A stretch of DNA of 64,000 nt from Parapedobacter tibetensis (GTDB taxonomy: Bacteria > Bacteroidota > Bacteroidia > Sphingobacteriales > Sphingobacteriaceae). Made by a program: the position numbers and the translations under genes. The stretch is taken from positions 248,001 through 312,000 of the forward strand of contig NZ_JAMXBE010000004.1 of the NCBI RefSeq assembly GCF_024704835.1, in the 5' to 3' direction. The notes beneath the pieces were generated by a model that was not told the origin of the DNA, did no database searches, and worked only from the letters and a program-made list of their open reading frames with translations. Below, in pieces: positions 1 through 9,433 of this stretch. Every line of letters begins with the position of its first letter. Within the stretch, counting starts at the first letter, position 1.

Positions 1-105
1 GCCCATGTGGCGAATTTTCCGCAAAACCCAATGTGGAATTGAGATAGCGAAGCGCAAAGGATATGTAAGGCCTGTAACTTAAATCGTTGTAAGCATCGGA
101 GTTTA
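1..105. other. Left-edge stretch, possible 3' end of an upstream gene
   Basis: No identifiable gene is complete here. One forward frame stays open from position 2 and stops at a TAA at 80-82. The downstream palindromic terminator at 106-155 fits an upstream plus-strand gene ending here. Other frames are also briefly open, so the coding reading is weak and no product can be named. Confidence 0.2.
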
Positions 106-155
106 CCCAAACAAAAAAGCATTCGGATAGCTATCCGAATGCTTTTTTGTTTGGG
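106..155. terminator. Perfect palindromic terminator beside tRNA-His
   Basis: Two 25-base arms (106-130 and 131-155) are exact reverse complements with no spacer. Each ends in an A- or T-rich stretch, so it can act as an intrinsic terminator in both directions. On the minus strand it lies directly behind the tRNA-His 3' end (155) and would end that transcript. On the plus strand it would end a gene entering from the left edge. Confidence 0.8.
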
Positions 156-229
156 GTGGATGATGGGGCTCGAACCCACGACCCTCGGTACCACAAACCG
201 ATGCTCTAACCAACTGAGCTACAACCACC
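155..229 (-). tRNA. tRNA-His (anticodon GTG)
   Basis: The minus strand folds into a cloverleaf. The D arm contains GCTCAGTTGGTTAGAGC. The anticodon loop TTGTGGT has anticodon GTG at 194-192. The T arm contains GGTTCGAGCC. A G at position 229 precedes the 7-bp acceptor stem and faces a C discriminator at 155, which is the G-1:C73 pair diagnostic of histidine tRNA. The acceptor stem appears to hold one T-T mismatch. CCA is not encoded. A promoter box lies 13 bp upstream and a palindromic terminator abuts the 3' end, so the gene looks monocistronic. Confidence 0.93.
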
Positions 230-242
230 GTGTTTTGGATTG

Positions 243-274
243 CAAAAGTAAGAATTAAAATAAATATTTCGCAA
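243..274 (-). promoter_or_regulatory. Promoter of tRNA-His
   Basis: On the minus strand the box TACTTTTG (250-243) matches the Bacteroidota -7 consensus TAnnTTTG. A TTG at 274-272 lies 21 bp upstream, where the -33 element is expected. The tRNA begins 13 bp downstream of the -7 box. Confidence 0.65.
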
Positions 275-283
275 CAAATTTAT

Positions 284-340
284 AAAAAACCTCATAGGGT
301 TTACGGACGAATTTGGTATTGCCCATAACCCTATGAGGTT
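284..340 (-). terminator. Intrinsic terminator of htpG
   Basis: AACCTCATAGGGTT (288-301) and AACCCTATGAGGTT (327-340) are perfect 14-base inverted repeats. Read on the minus strand, the hairpin is followed by a run of T. It starts 11 bp after the htpG stop. A closely related hairpin terminates odhB and the DeoR gene at 47622-47678. Confidence 0.8.
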
Positions 341-350
341 TGCGAAGTTA

Positions 351-2240
351 TCAACCAATCAGGCTCACGCTACGCTTCACGAAATTGGTCAACTCGTTTC
401 CGGTAAGCAGTCCGCGCGATAATAGTGCTAGGTCAAATGCCTGTTTAGCCAGTTGTGCTTGCTCCTCCTCATTTTCACCCGTAAGGATGCGCTTGACCAG
501 GGGGTGGTTCCCATTTACGGTTACCGTATAATTATCGGGCATCGTTCCATAGAAACTCATTCCCCCTCCTGTCTGTGCCATATCCTTCATCCGGCGCATG
601 AATTCATCAATCGTCACCGTTACAGGCAACTCATTTTCACTTAGCGCTTCCACCTGTACCTTCATATTGTCCCTGCTGATAGCCTTCTCAAAGAGCGTTA
701 CGGCCTTTTTACTTTCCTCCTCAGTCAATTGCAGTGCCTTAGTATCCGCTTGTTGGATGAGCTTGTCAATAACATCAGCATCCACACGTTTTAGTTGGGT
801 CTTTTCTGTTTTCTGCTCTAGGTAGGCCACAAAATGGCTATCAATCGGCGAATCAAACACCAGCACATCATACCCCCTATCTCTGGCGGTAGCAACATAA
901 CTGTCTTGGTGCGCCACATCGTTGGTGTAAAGGTATACTACATTGCCATCTTTATCCTTCTGGATATCTTTCACCTTCTCTCCATACTCCTTAATCGTGT
1001 ACGATTCGTTTTCAGTGTTTTTCACCAAGCAGAAGTCGTTTGCCTTCTCGGCAAACTTCTCGTCACTCAACATGCCATATTTGACAAAGAGCCCGATATC
1101 TTTCCATTTTTCCTCGAATCCTTTGCGGTCGGTTTTGAATAGTTCTGCAAGTTTGTCTGCCACCTTTTTGGTAATATGGGCATTGATTTTCTTTACATTG
1201 CTGTCGGCTTGCAGGAAACTTCTCGATACGTTCAGCGGAATATCCGGGGAATCAATTACACCATGCAATAACATCAAGAACTCTGGCACGATGTCCTTTA
1301 CTTCATCCGTGATGAAAACTTGGCGGGAAAATAGCTTGATCTTGTTCTTTTGTAATTCGAAGTCACTCTTGACTTTAGGGAAATACAAAATACCTGTTAG
1401 GTTGAAGGGATAGTCGACATTGAGGTGAATCCAGAAGAGGGGTTCATCCAGCGAATACGGATACAACTCGCGATAAAAGGCCAAGTAATCCTCGTCTTTC
1501 AGTTCGGATGGCGACCTAGTCCAAGCGGGATTTGTATTGTTAATGATGTTGTCTACTTCTACCGATTTATATTGGGGTTTACCTTCGCTATCTTCTCCAT
1601 CAGGCTCGCTGGTTGTCCGTTTGCCAAAGCGAATAGGTACCGGTAAGAACTTACCGTATTTCTCCAATATTTCTTGTAATCGACCCTGATCAAGGAATTC
1701 CTCGGAATCCTTGTTGATATACAGGATCACATCTGTGCCCCTTGTGGTGCGGCTACCTTCGGAGATTTCATAAGAGGTGCTGCCATCGCATGACCAAAGC
1801 GCTGATTCTGCGCCTTCTTGATAAGACAGGGTTTGAATCTCCACCTTATCCGCTACCATAAACGCGGAGTAAAAACCCAATCCGAAGCGCCCGATAATCT
1901 CATTGGCATCCTTGGCTTCCTTAAATTTCTCCACGAATTCCGTTGCACCAGAAAAAGCGATTTGGTTGATGTACTTCTTCACCTCTTCGGCGGTCATACC
2001 AAGGCCATTGTCCGATATGGTAATCGTTTTGGCTTTTTCGTCAAAAGCCACATCAATGGTCACATCACCCAATTCGCGTTGGTATTTTCCCAAGGAAGAC
2101 AGCCTTTTGATTTTCTGCGTGGCATCAACCGCATTTGACACGAGTTCCCGAAGGAAAATTTCATTGTCTGAATACAAAAACTTCTTGATTACCGGAAATA
2201 TATTCTCGGTATGAATGGCTATGTTTCCTTTTTCGTTCAT
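351..2240 (-). CDS. htpG: Molecular chaperone HtpG (Hsp90)
   Basis: This is the bacterial Hsp90, an ATP-dependent cytosolic chaperone acting as a homodimer on partly folded clients. At 629 residues it has the usual HtpG length. The GHKL ATPase domain is clear: the catalytic Glu and Mg-binding Asn lie in LRELVSNAVDA (about 30-40), the DNGLG motif at 77-81, and the glycine-rich lid GRFGLGFYSAF at 117-127. The middle and C-terminal dimerisation domains follow without interruption. The start Met leads straight into the conserved beginning (HTENIFPVIKK), so it is well fixed. The gene is probably monocistronic, with its own terminator at 284-340. No CIRCE or other heat-shock operator was recognised upstream. 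Confidence 0.97.
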   Translation of the reverse strand: MNEKGNIAIHTENIFPVIKKFLYSDNEIFLRELVSNAVDATQKIKRLSSLGKYQRELGDVTIDVAFDEKAKTITISDNGLGMTAEEVKKYINQIAFSGATEFVEKFKEAKDANEIIGRFGLGFYSAFMVADKVEIQTLSYQEGAESALWSCDGSTSYEISEGSRTTRGTDVILYINKDSEEFLDQGRLQEILEKYGKFLPVPIRFGKRTTSEPDGEDSEGKPQYKSVEVDNIINNTNPAWTRSPSELKDEDYLAFYRELYPYSLDEPLFWIHLNVDYPFNLTGILYFPKVKSDFELQKNKIKLFSRQVFITDEVKDIVPEFLMLLHGVIDSPDIPLNVSRSFLQADSNVKKINAHITKKVADKLAELFKTDRKGFEEKWKDIGLFVKYGMLSDEKFAEKANDFCLVKNTENESYTIKEYGEKVKDIQKDKDGNVVYLYTNDVAHQDSYVATARDRGYDVLVFDSPIDSHFVAYLEQKTEKTQLKRVDADVIDKLIQQADTKALQLTEEESKKAVTLFEKAISRDNMKVQVEALSENELPVTVTIDEFMRRMKDMAQTGGGMSFYGTMPDNYTVTVNGNHPLVKRILTGENEEEQAQLAKQAFDLALLSRGLLTGNELTNFVKRSVSLIG

Positions 2241-2369
2241 ATTGCAATTTGTAATAATATTAGGGATTCATTTGTCCCATCTCGAACAATATACGTTCCA
2301 ATGCACAAATTCCGTCAGGATGACAGGACAATATGACAAAAAAGAGGCAATCTCAATCTATCGCAGTTG

Positions 2370-2951
2370 TTATTCACCCATGCTGGTTGTGACAATCTTG
2401 GATTTACCCACTGCCTTCAACTGTGACGATACCTCATCGGCCAGTTGATCGATCGTCTCATAAGCATATCCACGTTGTTTATTCCATACCTTATCATTGA
2501 CCTTACTCATCTTTTTCTCCAAAGGTATGGGCGATACACTGGCCTTTACCCGTTTGCCGTAGCGGTCATTACGATAAGGTTGATAGGTAAGGTCAGTAAA
2601 CCAATAATTCAATTCGCCCTCGTCATTTTCCACAACCAATGTATAGTTGATGGTGCCGCCAACATAATTCCCTATCCCGGCATGTTTTTTCATCGTTACA
2701 CTGCCCCAACTCTCCAGCCTATTTCCACCCGAAGTAGTCGTATGGTTGCCTTTTTGCGTCAAATAATTGGTTAACTGTTGGTTGATGTCTGAAAAGCTCA
2801 CCCCATCAGCAATGGGCTCGGTTTTATAAACCACGAATTTACCCCGTTGGTCCACTGCAAATCGCTCATCGTTGCTAATCATATTGTTGTTTGCCATGTT
2901 TCCATGAGCGATTGGCATATTCACGGCTAATAGCAAAACTAAATTTACCAT
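2370..2951 (-). CDS. Secreted hypothetical protein, DUF4468-like
   Basis: The reading frame is open from 3104, but the Met at 2951 is the likely start. It is followed by a short hydrophobic signal peptide ending near AHG and is preceded by a GAAAGA ribosome-binding stretch. The mature protein has about 175 residues, with alternating strands and a C-terminal helix (AYETIDQLADEVSSQLKA). The alternation and the central FTDLTYQPYRND strand recall the DUF4468 (TBP-like fold) secreted proteins of Bacteroidota, but this is a weak resemblance. It lies between htpG and the porin terminator and has no obvious operon partner. The function is unknown. Confidence 0.6.
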   Translation of the reverse strand: MVNLVLLLAVNMPIAHGNMANNNMISNDERFAVDQRGKFVVYKTEPIADGVSFSDINQQLTNYLTQKGNHTTTSGGNRLESWGSVTMKKHAGIGNYVGGTINYTLVVENDEGELNYWFTDLTYQPYRNDRYGKRVKASVSPIPLEKKMSKVNDKVWNKQRGYAYETIDQLADEVSSQLKAVGKSKIVTTSMGE

Positions 2952-3081
2952 ATATCTTTCAATTAATAATAAGTTTGAATAATTAGGATGCCCCCCAAGA
3001 CACCCCGATGCCAAAAATAAGGAATAAAATTTAATTTGAAAATCGTGGCGGAAGTATCCACCAGGCAAATTGCCCCATAAA

Positions 3082-3116
3082 TAAAAAAACCTAACAGGGT
3101 TCAACGCCTGTTAGGT
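3082..3116 (-). terminator. Terminator of the amt-porin operon
   Basis: ACCTAACAGG (3089-3098) and CCTGTTAGGT (3107-3116) form a 10-bp hairpin. On the minus strand it is followed by seven T (3088-3082). It lies about 40 bp after the porin stop. Confidence 0.8.
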
Positions 3117-3156
3117 CGGTATTATATGGAAGCCTTAAAAAAAAGTCAATCAGCTA

Positions 3157-4191
3157 TTAAAAGGCATATACAGCGGCAATGGAAAACTGCGAAGCGCTTT
3201 TGGTGGGGTCCATGCTTACATTTTTGTAAAATAGCTCATCCGAGCTGTTATCAAACCGGAATTCCGGTATAATGGTCAGCGGCCCAGCTTTCACATTGGC
3301 GGAAAGTGTTAACCCGACCACGGAACTGCCTTCCATGAGGTCATCCCCACTACCGATATCCTTCAATTTGAAATATTCACCACGTACACCCAAGGCGAAA
3401 GCATCTGAAAACCCATATTGGGCGTACAAGGCTCCGCCACTATATCCACCGTCATCATCGTCCGAAGCCGAAAAATCAGCGGCATTCAATCCTAATTTGA
3501 ACGCGTCTGTTATATCATAGGTGGTGGTCAAGTCTACAATTGTGCCCGAAGGAGACCCCGTCAAGAAATTCACATAAGCTTCCCATCCCTCTACAGGTGC
3601 CAGCGACAGCTGCGCGCCAAAATCCGAAACTCCGTTGAAATCCTGATATACATTCCAGTCGTTGAATAGCCCCACCATCAACCCCACCTTATCTGAAAAG
3701 GCATACTCTGCCTTGATCCCTGCATTTTGGAAAGGACCATTAGTAAAGAGATACGAAGTGGAATAGTTAAAGTTACCGGTTGGTGAAATAATCTCATACC
3801 CTACAAACGTACCCATGAAGCCAGCGGTCATCGAAAATTTATCGGTAAAGCCATAGGTCATGTAGAGATTTTGGATATGGAAGGAATTCCCATCACGCTC
3901 TCCCAGTAAAGATTGGCCTTGCCCACGGGGTCCAAAGGAAATATCACCAACGAAGGATGCTTTTCCCACCGTCTTACCCAGTATCAGGTTGATCATGCCC
4001 AATGAAATGGAATTCTGCTCATCGGCGAATGAAGTGGGGATATTAGACAGGCCATCTTCATTTTTATATTTAGAAAAATCGTATTTGTAGTATGCATCTA
4101 CAGACCCCGAAATGGTCAACGACTCATCTTGGGCATACGTTATTGAACATCCCGCAGTCAATAGTGCGGCAAATAACATAATTTTTTTCAT
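3157..4191 (-). CDS. Outer-membrane beta-barrel porin, BBP2 type
   Basis: This is a predicted outer-membrane porin of about 344 residues. The frame is open to 4278, but the Met at 4191 begins a typical signal peptide (MKKIMLFAALLTAG) ending at TYAQ. The mature part alternates short amphipathic strands with turns, contains SVDAYYKYDFSKY near the N-terminus and ends in an aromatic residue (VYAF), as outer-membrane barrels do. The pattern matches the putative OmpL-like porin family (PF07642). It follows amt by 86 bp on the same strand and shares its terminator, so it is probably co-transcribed. That context suggests it passes ammonium or small nitrogen compounds across the outer membrane, but this is inference. 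Confidence 0.8.
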   Translation of the reverse strand: MKKIMLFAALLTAGCSITYAQDESLTISGSVDAYYKYDFSKYKNEDGLSNIPTSFADEQNSISLGMINLILGKTVGKASFVGDISFGPRGQGQSLLGERDGNSFHIQNLYMTYGFTDKFSMTAGFMGTFVGYEIISPTGNFNYSTSYLFTNGPFQNAGIKAEYAFSDKVGLMVGLFNDWNVYQDFNGVSDFGAQLSLAPVEGWEAYVNFLTGSPSGTIVDLTTTYDITDAFKLGLNAADFSASDDDDGGYSGGALYAQYGFSDAFALGVRGEYFKLKDIGSGDDLMEGSSVVGLTLSANVKAGPLTIIPEFRFDNSSDELFYKNVSMDPTKSASQFSIAAVYAF

Positions 4192-4277
4192 CGGAATAAT
4201 TTGTTTAAGTGTGATGAAGCGATCTGCCCGTTGGCGAATCGTTTCAATTAAATATAATGGTGATACAAACACCAACA

Positions 4278-5615
4278 TTAGTCGTCCATCAAAATCGTAT
4301 AACCACGGATACCATGTTCCTCGCTATCGAGACCATGTTTCTCCATTTCTTCACTGACACGCAATCCCATGGTAATTTTCAAGATGTAAAAAATGATGAA
4401 AGCACCTATCGCAGCGGCCGCTCCGCAGGCAAGCACGCCATACAACTGCGGCATGAATGACGCTCCTTCACCAAATATTCCGGTGGCCAAAGTTCCCCAT
4501 ATCCCACAGGTAAGGTGTACGGATACAGCACCTACGCAGTCATCCAGTTTCAACTTGTCTAAAAGGATGACGGAAAACACAACTAGAATACCGGCTACGC
4601 CACCGATGACCAATGCTTCCAAAGGCGTGATGATATCGGCACTCGCCGTTACACCTACCAAGCCTGCCAGTACCCCATTCAGTACCATACCGAAATCAAT
4701 ACGCTTGAATGCAATCATACTGGTAAAATGTCCACCTATAGCTCCACCGCAAGCACCTAATGTTGTGGTGACTAATACCAAGGAAACTAAACCAGGATCA
4801 GCCGACAGCACCGAACCACCATTGAAACCAAACCAGCCTAACCACAGCAAGAAGACACCAATGGTTGCCAACGGTACGGATGATCCAGGGAAATCCTTGG
4901 TTTTACCATTGTTAAATTTACCGATACGCGGACCCAATAGCCATATTCCTACCAAGGCCCCCCATCCACCTACGGAATGTACCAACGTGGAGCCAGCGAA
5001 ATCGTAGAAACCCAGCTCATCCAAGAATCCACCACCCCATTTCCAACTGCCGATGATGGGATAGACAACGCTAAGGAACACCAACGTGAAGGTTAGGTAA
5101 GCACTTAGCTTGATTCGTTCAGCCACTGCACCGGAAACTATGGTAGCGGCAGTAGCAGCAAACATGGCCTGGAAGAAAAAATCTGTCCAGAATGTGTACC
5201 CACCTTCTGCATACCCGGCACTTACATCAGCTGTACCCGATGAAAACCAAAGGATATCCCAGCTTTCATAACTGAAGCCAAGGAAACCGTTAAAGTCACC
5301 CGGATACATTAACGCAAAACCCGTTAGCATATAGGTGACCACTCCTAAGACCGGGGTCATCGTGTTTTTGAAAAGGATGTTCACCGTGTTTTTGGACTGC
5401 GTAAAACCCGCCTCCACACCGGCAAAACCCAAATGCATAACGAATACCAATGCTGCCGCAAGCATCATCCAGATATTGTTAGCAGTCAACATTACATCCG
5501 CGACCGACGTGCCGTCCGTCGTTGCATCCTGCATGGAAATGGATAGCAGGGGAAATGCCATCCCTGTGCTAAACAAATCAGCCAAACAGGAAAAATTTGC
5601 TGTAAAAACCTCCAT
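4278..5615 (-). CDS. amt: Ammonium transporter Amt
   Basis: This is an inner-membrane ammonium channel of the Amt/MEP/Rh family, 445 residues with about eleven membrane segments. Both pore histidines are visible: His213 in the DFAGSTLVHSVGG signature and His367 in VSVHLTCGIWG. An extra hydrophobic N-terminal segment (about residues 1-30) precedes the first conserved helix. It may be a cleaved signal, as in many Amt proteins. No PII gene (glnK) adjoins it, which is unlike many bacteria. Instead a porin gene follows in the same operon. The upstream 300 bp is very AT-rich and presumably holds the nitrogen-responsive promoter, but no clear box was found. Confidence 0.96.
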   Translation of the reverse strand: MEVFTANFSCLADLFSTGMAFPLLSISMQDATTDGTSVADVMLTANNIWMMLAAALVFVMHLGFAGVEAGFTQSKNTVNILFKNTMTPVLGVVTYMLTGFALMYPGDFNGFLGFSYESWDILWFSSGTADVSAGYAEGGYTFWTDFFFQAMFAATAATIVSGAVAERIKLSAYLTFTLVFLSVVYPIIGSWKWGGGFLDELGFYDFAGSTLVHSVGGWGALVGIWLLGPRIGKFNNGKTKDFPGSSVPLATIGVFLLWLGWFGFNGGSVLSADPGLVSLVLVTTTLGACGGAIGGHFTSMIAFKRIDFGMVLNGVLAGLVGVTASADIITPLEALVIGGVAGILVVFSVILLDKLKLDDCVGAVSVHLTCGIWGTLATGIFGEGASFMPQLYGVLACGAAAAIGAFIIFYILKITMGLRVSEEMEKHGLDSEEHGIRGYTILMDD

Positions 5616-5921
5616 AATATTAAAAAATTAGATATAAAAATGGTTAAAAATTAGCATACAAACAATTTACAATGCAAATATGTACAAATATTTCATTAAA
5701 TCAATATTTTTATTAAAAAAATGAGAAAAAATTCAAAAATTTTGTATTTATATTGTTTTATATATATAAAATCAACATCAAACAATGGAATATAACTATT
5801 AAACACTGATAAATTAACAAAACTACATCCTTTGAACCCAAAATATTTCCGATAAACACATTTATACACCTAAAAGCTCATTGAAAATATCCAGTTACCA
5901 AGAAAACAGGATGTGGAAAAC
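5616..5921. promoter_or_regulatory. AT-rich intergenic region upstream of amt
   Basis: About 300 bp without a gene, extremely AT-rich with long A and T runs and a TATATATA stretch near 5760. It must hold the minus-strand promoter of amt. I found no exact TAnnTTTG box in it, which suggests a degenerate or activator-dependent promoter. Confidence 0.4.
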
Positions 5922-5954
5922 AAAAAAATGCCCGGCAGAAAGTCTGCCGGGCAT
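5922..5954 (-). terminator. Intrinsic terminator of purL
   Basis: ATGCCCGGCAG (5928-5938) and CTGCCGGGCAT (5944-5954) form an 11-bp GC-rich hairpin. On the minus strand it is followed by seven T (5928-5922). It lies 27 bp after the purL stop. Confidence 0.88.
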
Positions 5955-5980
5955 CATGATTTTATTAGTTTGGAGTATGG

Positions 5981-8203
5981 TTACTCTCCTAAGATATTAT
6001 GCAACACGTGATCATATACCTCTTTGGCGTGGCTTACGGTATCATATAGCTCCTCATCTACCACAAATCCATTTTTAGTAACAGCACCTAACAGTGAAAA
6101 CTCCGTTCCACTCGCGGCCATCAATTCGACAAAGGCCTCCTGCGCATCGGGTTTTACCGATACTACAATCCTACCTTGCGCTTCACCAAAGAGGAAAGCA
6201 TCTTTGCGGATCTCGCTATCGGTATCAATGGCAAAGCCAAGGTTGCCCGCCATGGCCGATTCTGCCAAGGCTACGTATAAACCGCCATCGGAGACATCAT
6301 GGGCTGATACAATCATTTTCTCGTGAATCAGGTGCTTGATGACCTGATGCGTGGCATATTCCTCATCCAAGTCGAAGTAGGGTGCAGGAGAAGCCTTCAC
6401 ACCATGGTAAGAGGCCAGGTATTGTGACGATGCGATATCATCACGGGATTCTCCAACCAAGTAGATATAGTCGCCCTCTACCTTTAAATGCAATGTCATG
6501 ATATTAGAAGCATCATTAAGTACGCCCAGCATACCAATGGTGGGAGTGGGAAACACCGAACCGCCATCTGCTGATTGGTTGTAGAAGCTCACATTCCCCC
6601 CAGTCACAGGGGTCTGAAATTTAAGGCAAGCCTCTCCCATTCCTTTAATGGCATTCACAAATTGCCAATATACCTCGGGAATGTAAGGGTTGCCAAAGTT
6701 GAGGCAATTGGTGATGGCCGATGGTTCGCCACCGGCACAAGTGATGTTGCGGGCTGCTTCTGCCACAGCGATTGCGCAACCCTTGCGGGGATCGGCGTTT
6801 ACATAACGTGAATTGCAATCTACGGTCAGTGCAATGGCTTTGTTGGTACCTTTCACAGCCACCACCGCCGCATCGCTCGGACGGTTAGCAGTCATGTTGG
6901 CTGTACCCACCATGGAGTCGTATTGCTTTGTCACCCAACGCTTGGAAGCAATATTTGGATGCGAAAGTAGATGTTGCGCCACTTCGCGCAAATCATCGGG
7001 CTCAGCAATATCCTCCATCCTAAATTTTTGGTATTCGGCATAATAAGCCGGCTCCTTGTATTCGCGGTGATATACAGGGGCTCCCCCGCCAAGCACCAAA
7101 TCATCGGCAGGCAAATCGGCCACCAACTCATCGTTCATATAATATTCCAATCGCTGGGTGTCCGTGACTTCACCAATGATGGCACAATTCAAATCCCATT
7201 TTTCAAATACGGCTTCTACATCGGCCTCTCGCCCTTTCTGTACCACAATAAGCATCCGCTCCTGCGATTCAGACAGTAATATCTCAAAGGGCTTCATGTT
7301 TGCCTGGCGGGTGGGCACTTTATCCAGGTCGATACGCATGCCATGTTTGCCTTTGGCAGACATCTCGGAATTGGAGCAGATGATTCCGGCAGCACCCATA
7401 TCTTGCATGCCAATCACCACACCTGTTTTAATCACTTCAAGCGAAGCTTCCAGCAACAGCTTTTCTTGGAAAGGATCGCCAACCTGTACAGCAGGTAGGT
7501 CATTCACTGAATCTTCGGTGATATTCTTGGAAGCAAATGCCGCTCCATGTATACCGTCCTTGCCGGTGGCGGATCCCACGATATAGACGGGGTTACCAAC
7601 ACCATAGGATGTGGCCGACACCGTCTCTCCTGCCTTCACAATACCTGCTGACATTGCATTTACCAGCGGGTTGACTTGGTAACATTCATCAAAAAATACT
7701 TCCCCCCCTACGGTTGGGATACCAAATGCATTGCCATAATCGCCAATACCTTTAACCACCCCTTTTATCAACCATTGCGTGCGGGGATGGTTGATGTTTC
7801 CGAAACGTAAAGAATTGAGTTGGGCGATTGGCCGGGCACCCATCGTAAAGATGTCCCTATTAATACCACCAACGCCAGTAGCCGCTCCTTGGTAGGGTTC
7901 CAAAGCCGAAGGGTGGTTGTGCGATTCGATTTTAAAGGCACAGCCAAAATCATCGCCGATATCTACCAACCCCGCATTCTCCTCACCTGCTTTCGCCAAC
8001 ATATGCGGACCGTCCTTGGGCAATGTTTTGAGCCAAACGATCGAGTTTTTATAAGAGCAATGCTCACTCCACATAACCGAAAAGATCGACAATTCGGTGA
8101 AATTGGGTGTCCGACCCAAGATTTCGATTATGCGTTCAAACTCCTCAGGTAAAAGCCCTAATTCAACTGCGGTATCTACGGTAGTCAATTCCAGTGTTTC
8201 CAA
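5981..8203 (-). CDS. purL: Phosphoribosylformylglycinamidine synthase subunit PurL
   Basis: PurL catalyses the ATP-dependent conversion of FGAR to FGAM in de novo purine synthesis. At 740 residues it is the small PurL type, which works with separate PurQ and PurS. The large 1200-1300 residue fusion is not present here. The signature SEHCSYK lies at 46-52, with the catalytic His48. The glycine-rich AIRS-type ATP-binding segments ([24 protein letters not shown]) are intact in both halves. Neither purQ nor purS is in this window. The gene has its own promoter box at 8236-8243 and a strong terminator, so it appears monocistronic. Confidence 0.96.
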   Translation of the reverse strand: METLELTTVDTAVELGLLPEEFERIIEILGRTPNFTELSIFSVMWSEHCSYKNSIVWLKTLPKDGPHMLAKAGEENAGLVDIGDDFGCAFKIESHNHPSALEPYQGAATGVGGINRDIFTMGARPIAQLNSLRFGNINHPRTQWLIKGVVKGIGDYGNAFGIPTVGGEVFFDECYQVNPLVNAMSAGIVKAGETVSATSYGVGNPVYIVGSATGKDGIHGAAFASKNITEDSVNDLPAVQVGDPFQEKLLLEASLEVIKTGVVIGMQDMGAAGIICSNSEMSAKGKHGMRIDLDKVPTRQANMKPFEILLSESQERMLIVVQKGREADVEAVFEKWDLNCAIIGEVTDTQRLEYYMNDELVADLPADDLVLGGGAPVYHREYKEPAYYAEYQKFRMEDIAEPDDLREVAQHLLSHPNIASKRWVTKQYDSMVGTANMTANRPSDAAVVAVKGTNKAIALTVDCNSRYVNADPRKGCAIAVAEAARNITCAGGEPSAITNCLNFGNPYIPEVYWQFVNAIKGMGEACLKFQTPVTGGNVSFYNQSADGGSVFPTPTIGMLGVLNDASNIMTLHLKVEGDYIYLVGESRDDIASSQYLASYHGVKASPAPYFDLDEEYATHQVIKHLIHEKMIVSAHDVSDGGLYVALAESAMAGNLGFAIDTDSEIRKDAFLFGEAQGRIVVSVKPDAQEAFVELMAASGTEFSLLGAVTKNGFVVDEELYDTVSHAKEVYDHVLHNILGE

Positions 8204-8235
8204 AATGAAGTATTAATGTGATAAATTGCGTTGTG

Positions 8236-8243
8236 CAAAAGTA
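8236..8243 (-). promoter_or_regulatory. Promoter -7 box of purL
   Basis: On the minus strand TACTTTTG matches TAnnTTTG, 32 bp upstream of the purL start. No good -33 TTG is visible, because that region is occupied by a GAGATGTG repeat array (8251-8283). Confidence 0.55.
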
Positions 8244-8250
8244 AGGATAA

Positions 8251-8283
8251 GATTTGAGATGTGTGACATGAGATGTGAGATGC
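8251..8283. repeat. Degenerate GAGATGTG tandem array
   Basis: Four imperfect copies of a GAGATGTG/GACATGAG word lie between purL and the patatin gene. It is one of several short-word intergenic arrays in the window. Its role is unknown, and it covers the expected -33 region of the purL promoter. Confidence 0.5.
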
Positions 8284-8334
8284 AGTCCTAGGTTTATCGG
8301 AAAAAATCATATTTTTACGGACAAAGTATAAGCA

Positions 8335-9393
8335 ATGAAGAAAATCCTTTCGATAGATGGTGGTGGAATCCGTGGAATCATCCCTGGAATGCTATTGGTG
8401 GCCTTAGAACGAAAACTGAAGCGTGAAAGCGGAAATCCGGATGCTGCCATAGTCGATTATTTTGATTTCTTTGCGGGTACCAGCACCGGAGGCATCCTCA
8501 TCTGCCTGTTGCTTTGTCCCGACGAGCAAAACCCATCGCGACCCAAATTTACGGCCAAGGAAGCTTTGGACTTATATGTAACCCATGGTACCGACATCTT
8601 TAAGGCGGGCTTCTTCAGACGCATGATTGCCAAATTTGGTCTCCTGAGCGAACGGTACCCAAGTACCACGCTGGAGCATGTGTTGGGAACCTATTTCGGT
8701 GAAACGAAATTGAGCCAGCTTCTCAAACCTTGTATCGTTACTGCCTATAACATCGAGCTCCGCAAAACTCATTTTTTCAGACAGCAGACCTCCATTATAC
8801 GTGGTGACCAACGTGACTTCTACCTTCGTGATGTATGCCGGGCCACATCTGCAGCCCCCACCTATTTCAGTGTGGCCGAAATCTATTCGATGAGTGGAAC
8901 AAGGTATCCCCTGCTCGATGGTGGTGTATTCGCTCCTAACCCATCGATGAGTGCATTGGTGGAAGTAACCAATGCATTCAACCAAACCAAAATCAACGAC
9001 ATTTCCATCTTGTCATTGGGTACGGGGCGTTCCAGGAAATCCTATGACTACGAACACTTCAAAAAAAGCCGCGCAGTATCCATCGGGCCAGCCTTGATAG
9101 ACATCATGATGAGCGGCGCTGCCGAAAGCAGCGATTTCTTTTTAGCGCAACTATATAGGTCGGTTGGCAGGGCAGAACAATATATACGGATAGAGCCTCG
9201 CAATCTCCATAGCATCCGTGAAGGACTTGATGATGCAGATCACAGCAACATCCAGAAGCTGGTTGCATTGGGCGACCGAATGGTGAGTGAACACAATGAT
9301 GTGCTCAATAAAATGGTAGCAGAACTGATTAAAGAAAAAGAAAGGTCGCTACCCAAAAACCCATGGCGATTTTTATATGCTAAAGGTGAATGA
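8335..9393 (+). CDS. Patatin-like phospholipase
   Basis: This is a predicted lipid acyl hydrolase with a Ser-Asp dyad. The oxyanion-hole motif GGGIRG is at 9-14, the nucleophile elbow GTSTG at 48-52 (Ser50) and the catalytic Asp195 in LLDGG. At 352 residues it is a single-domain protein with no signal peptide, so it is probably cytosolic or peripheral. CBASS effectors of the CapV type share this size and these motifs. However, no cyclic-nucleotide synthase or ubiquitin-like genes lie nearby, and the neighbours are metabolic. It is followed on the same strand by mgsA and coaA. I call a generic patatin hydrolase; the substrate is unknown. Confidence 0.88.
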   Translation: MKKILSIDGGGIRGIIPGMLLVALERKLKRESGNPDAAIVDYFDFFAGTSTGGILICLLLCPDEQNPSRPKFTAKEALDLYVTHGTDIFKAGFFRRMIAKFGLLSERYPSTTLEHVLGTYFGETKLSQLLKPCIVTAYNIELRKTHFFRQQTSIIRGDQRDFYLRDVCRATSAAPTYFSVAEIYSMSGTRYPLLDGGVFAPNPSMSALVEVTNAFNQTKINDISILSLGTGRSRKSYDYEHFKKSRAVSIGPALIDIMMSGAAESSDFFLAQLYRSVGRAEQYIRIEPRNLHSIREGLDDADHSNIQKLVALGDRMVSEHNDVLNKMVAELIKEKERSLPKNPWRFLYAKGE

Positions 9394-9433
9394 TTAATGG
9401 TTAATGACCAATCTAAAAAAATAAAATCAACTG

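Noticed and set aside
4393-5007. 204-codon open frame antisense to amt
   Set aside because: A Pro/Thr/Asn-rich translation typical of the reverse strand of a membrane-protein gene; no independent evidence.
8335-9393. CBASS antiphage operon
   Set aside because: No CD-NTase, E1/E2/JAB or other defence gene next to the patatin gene.
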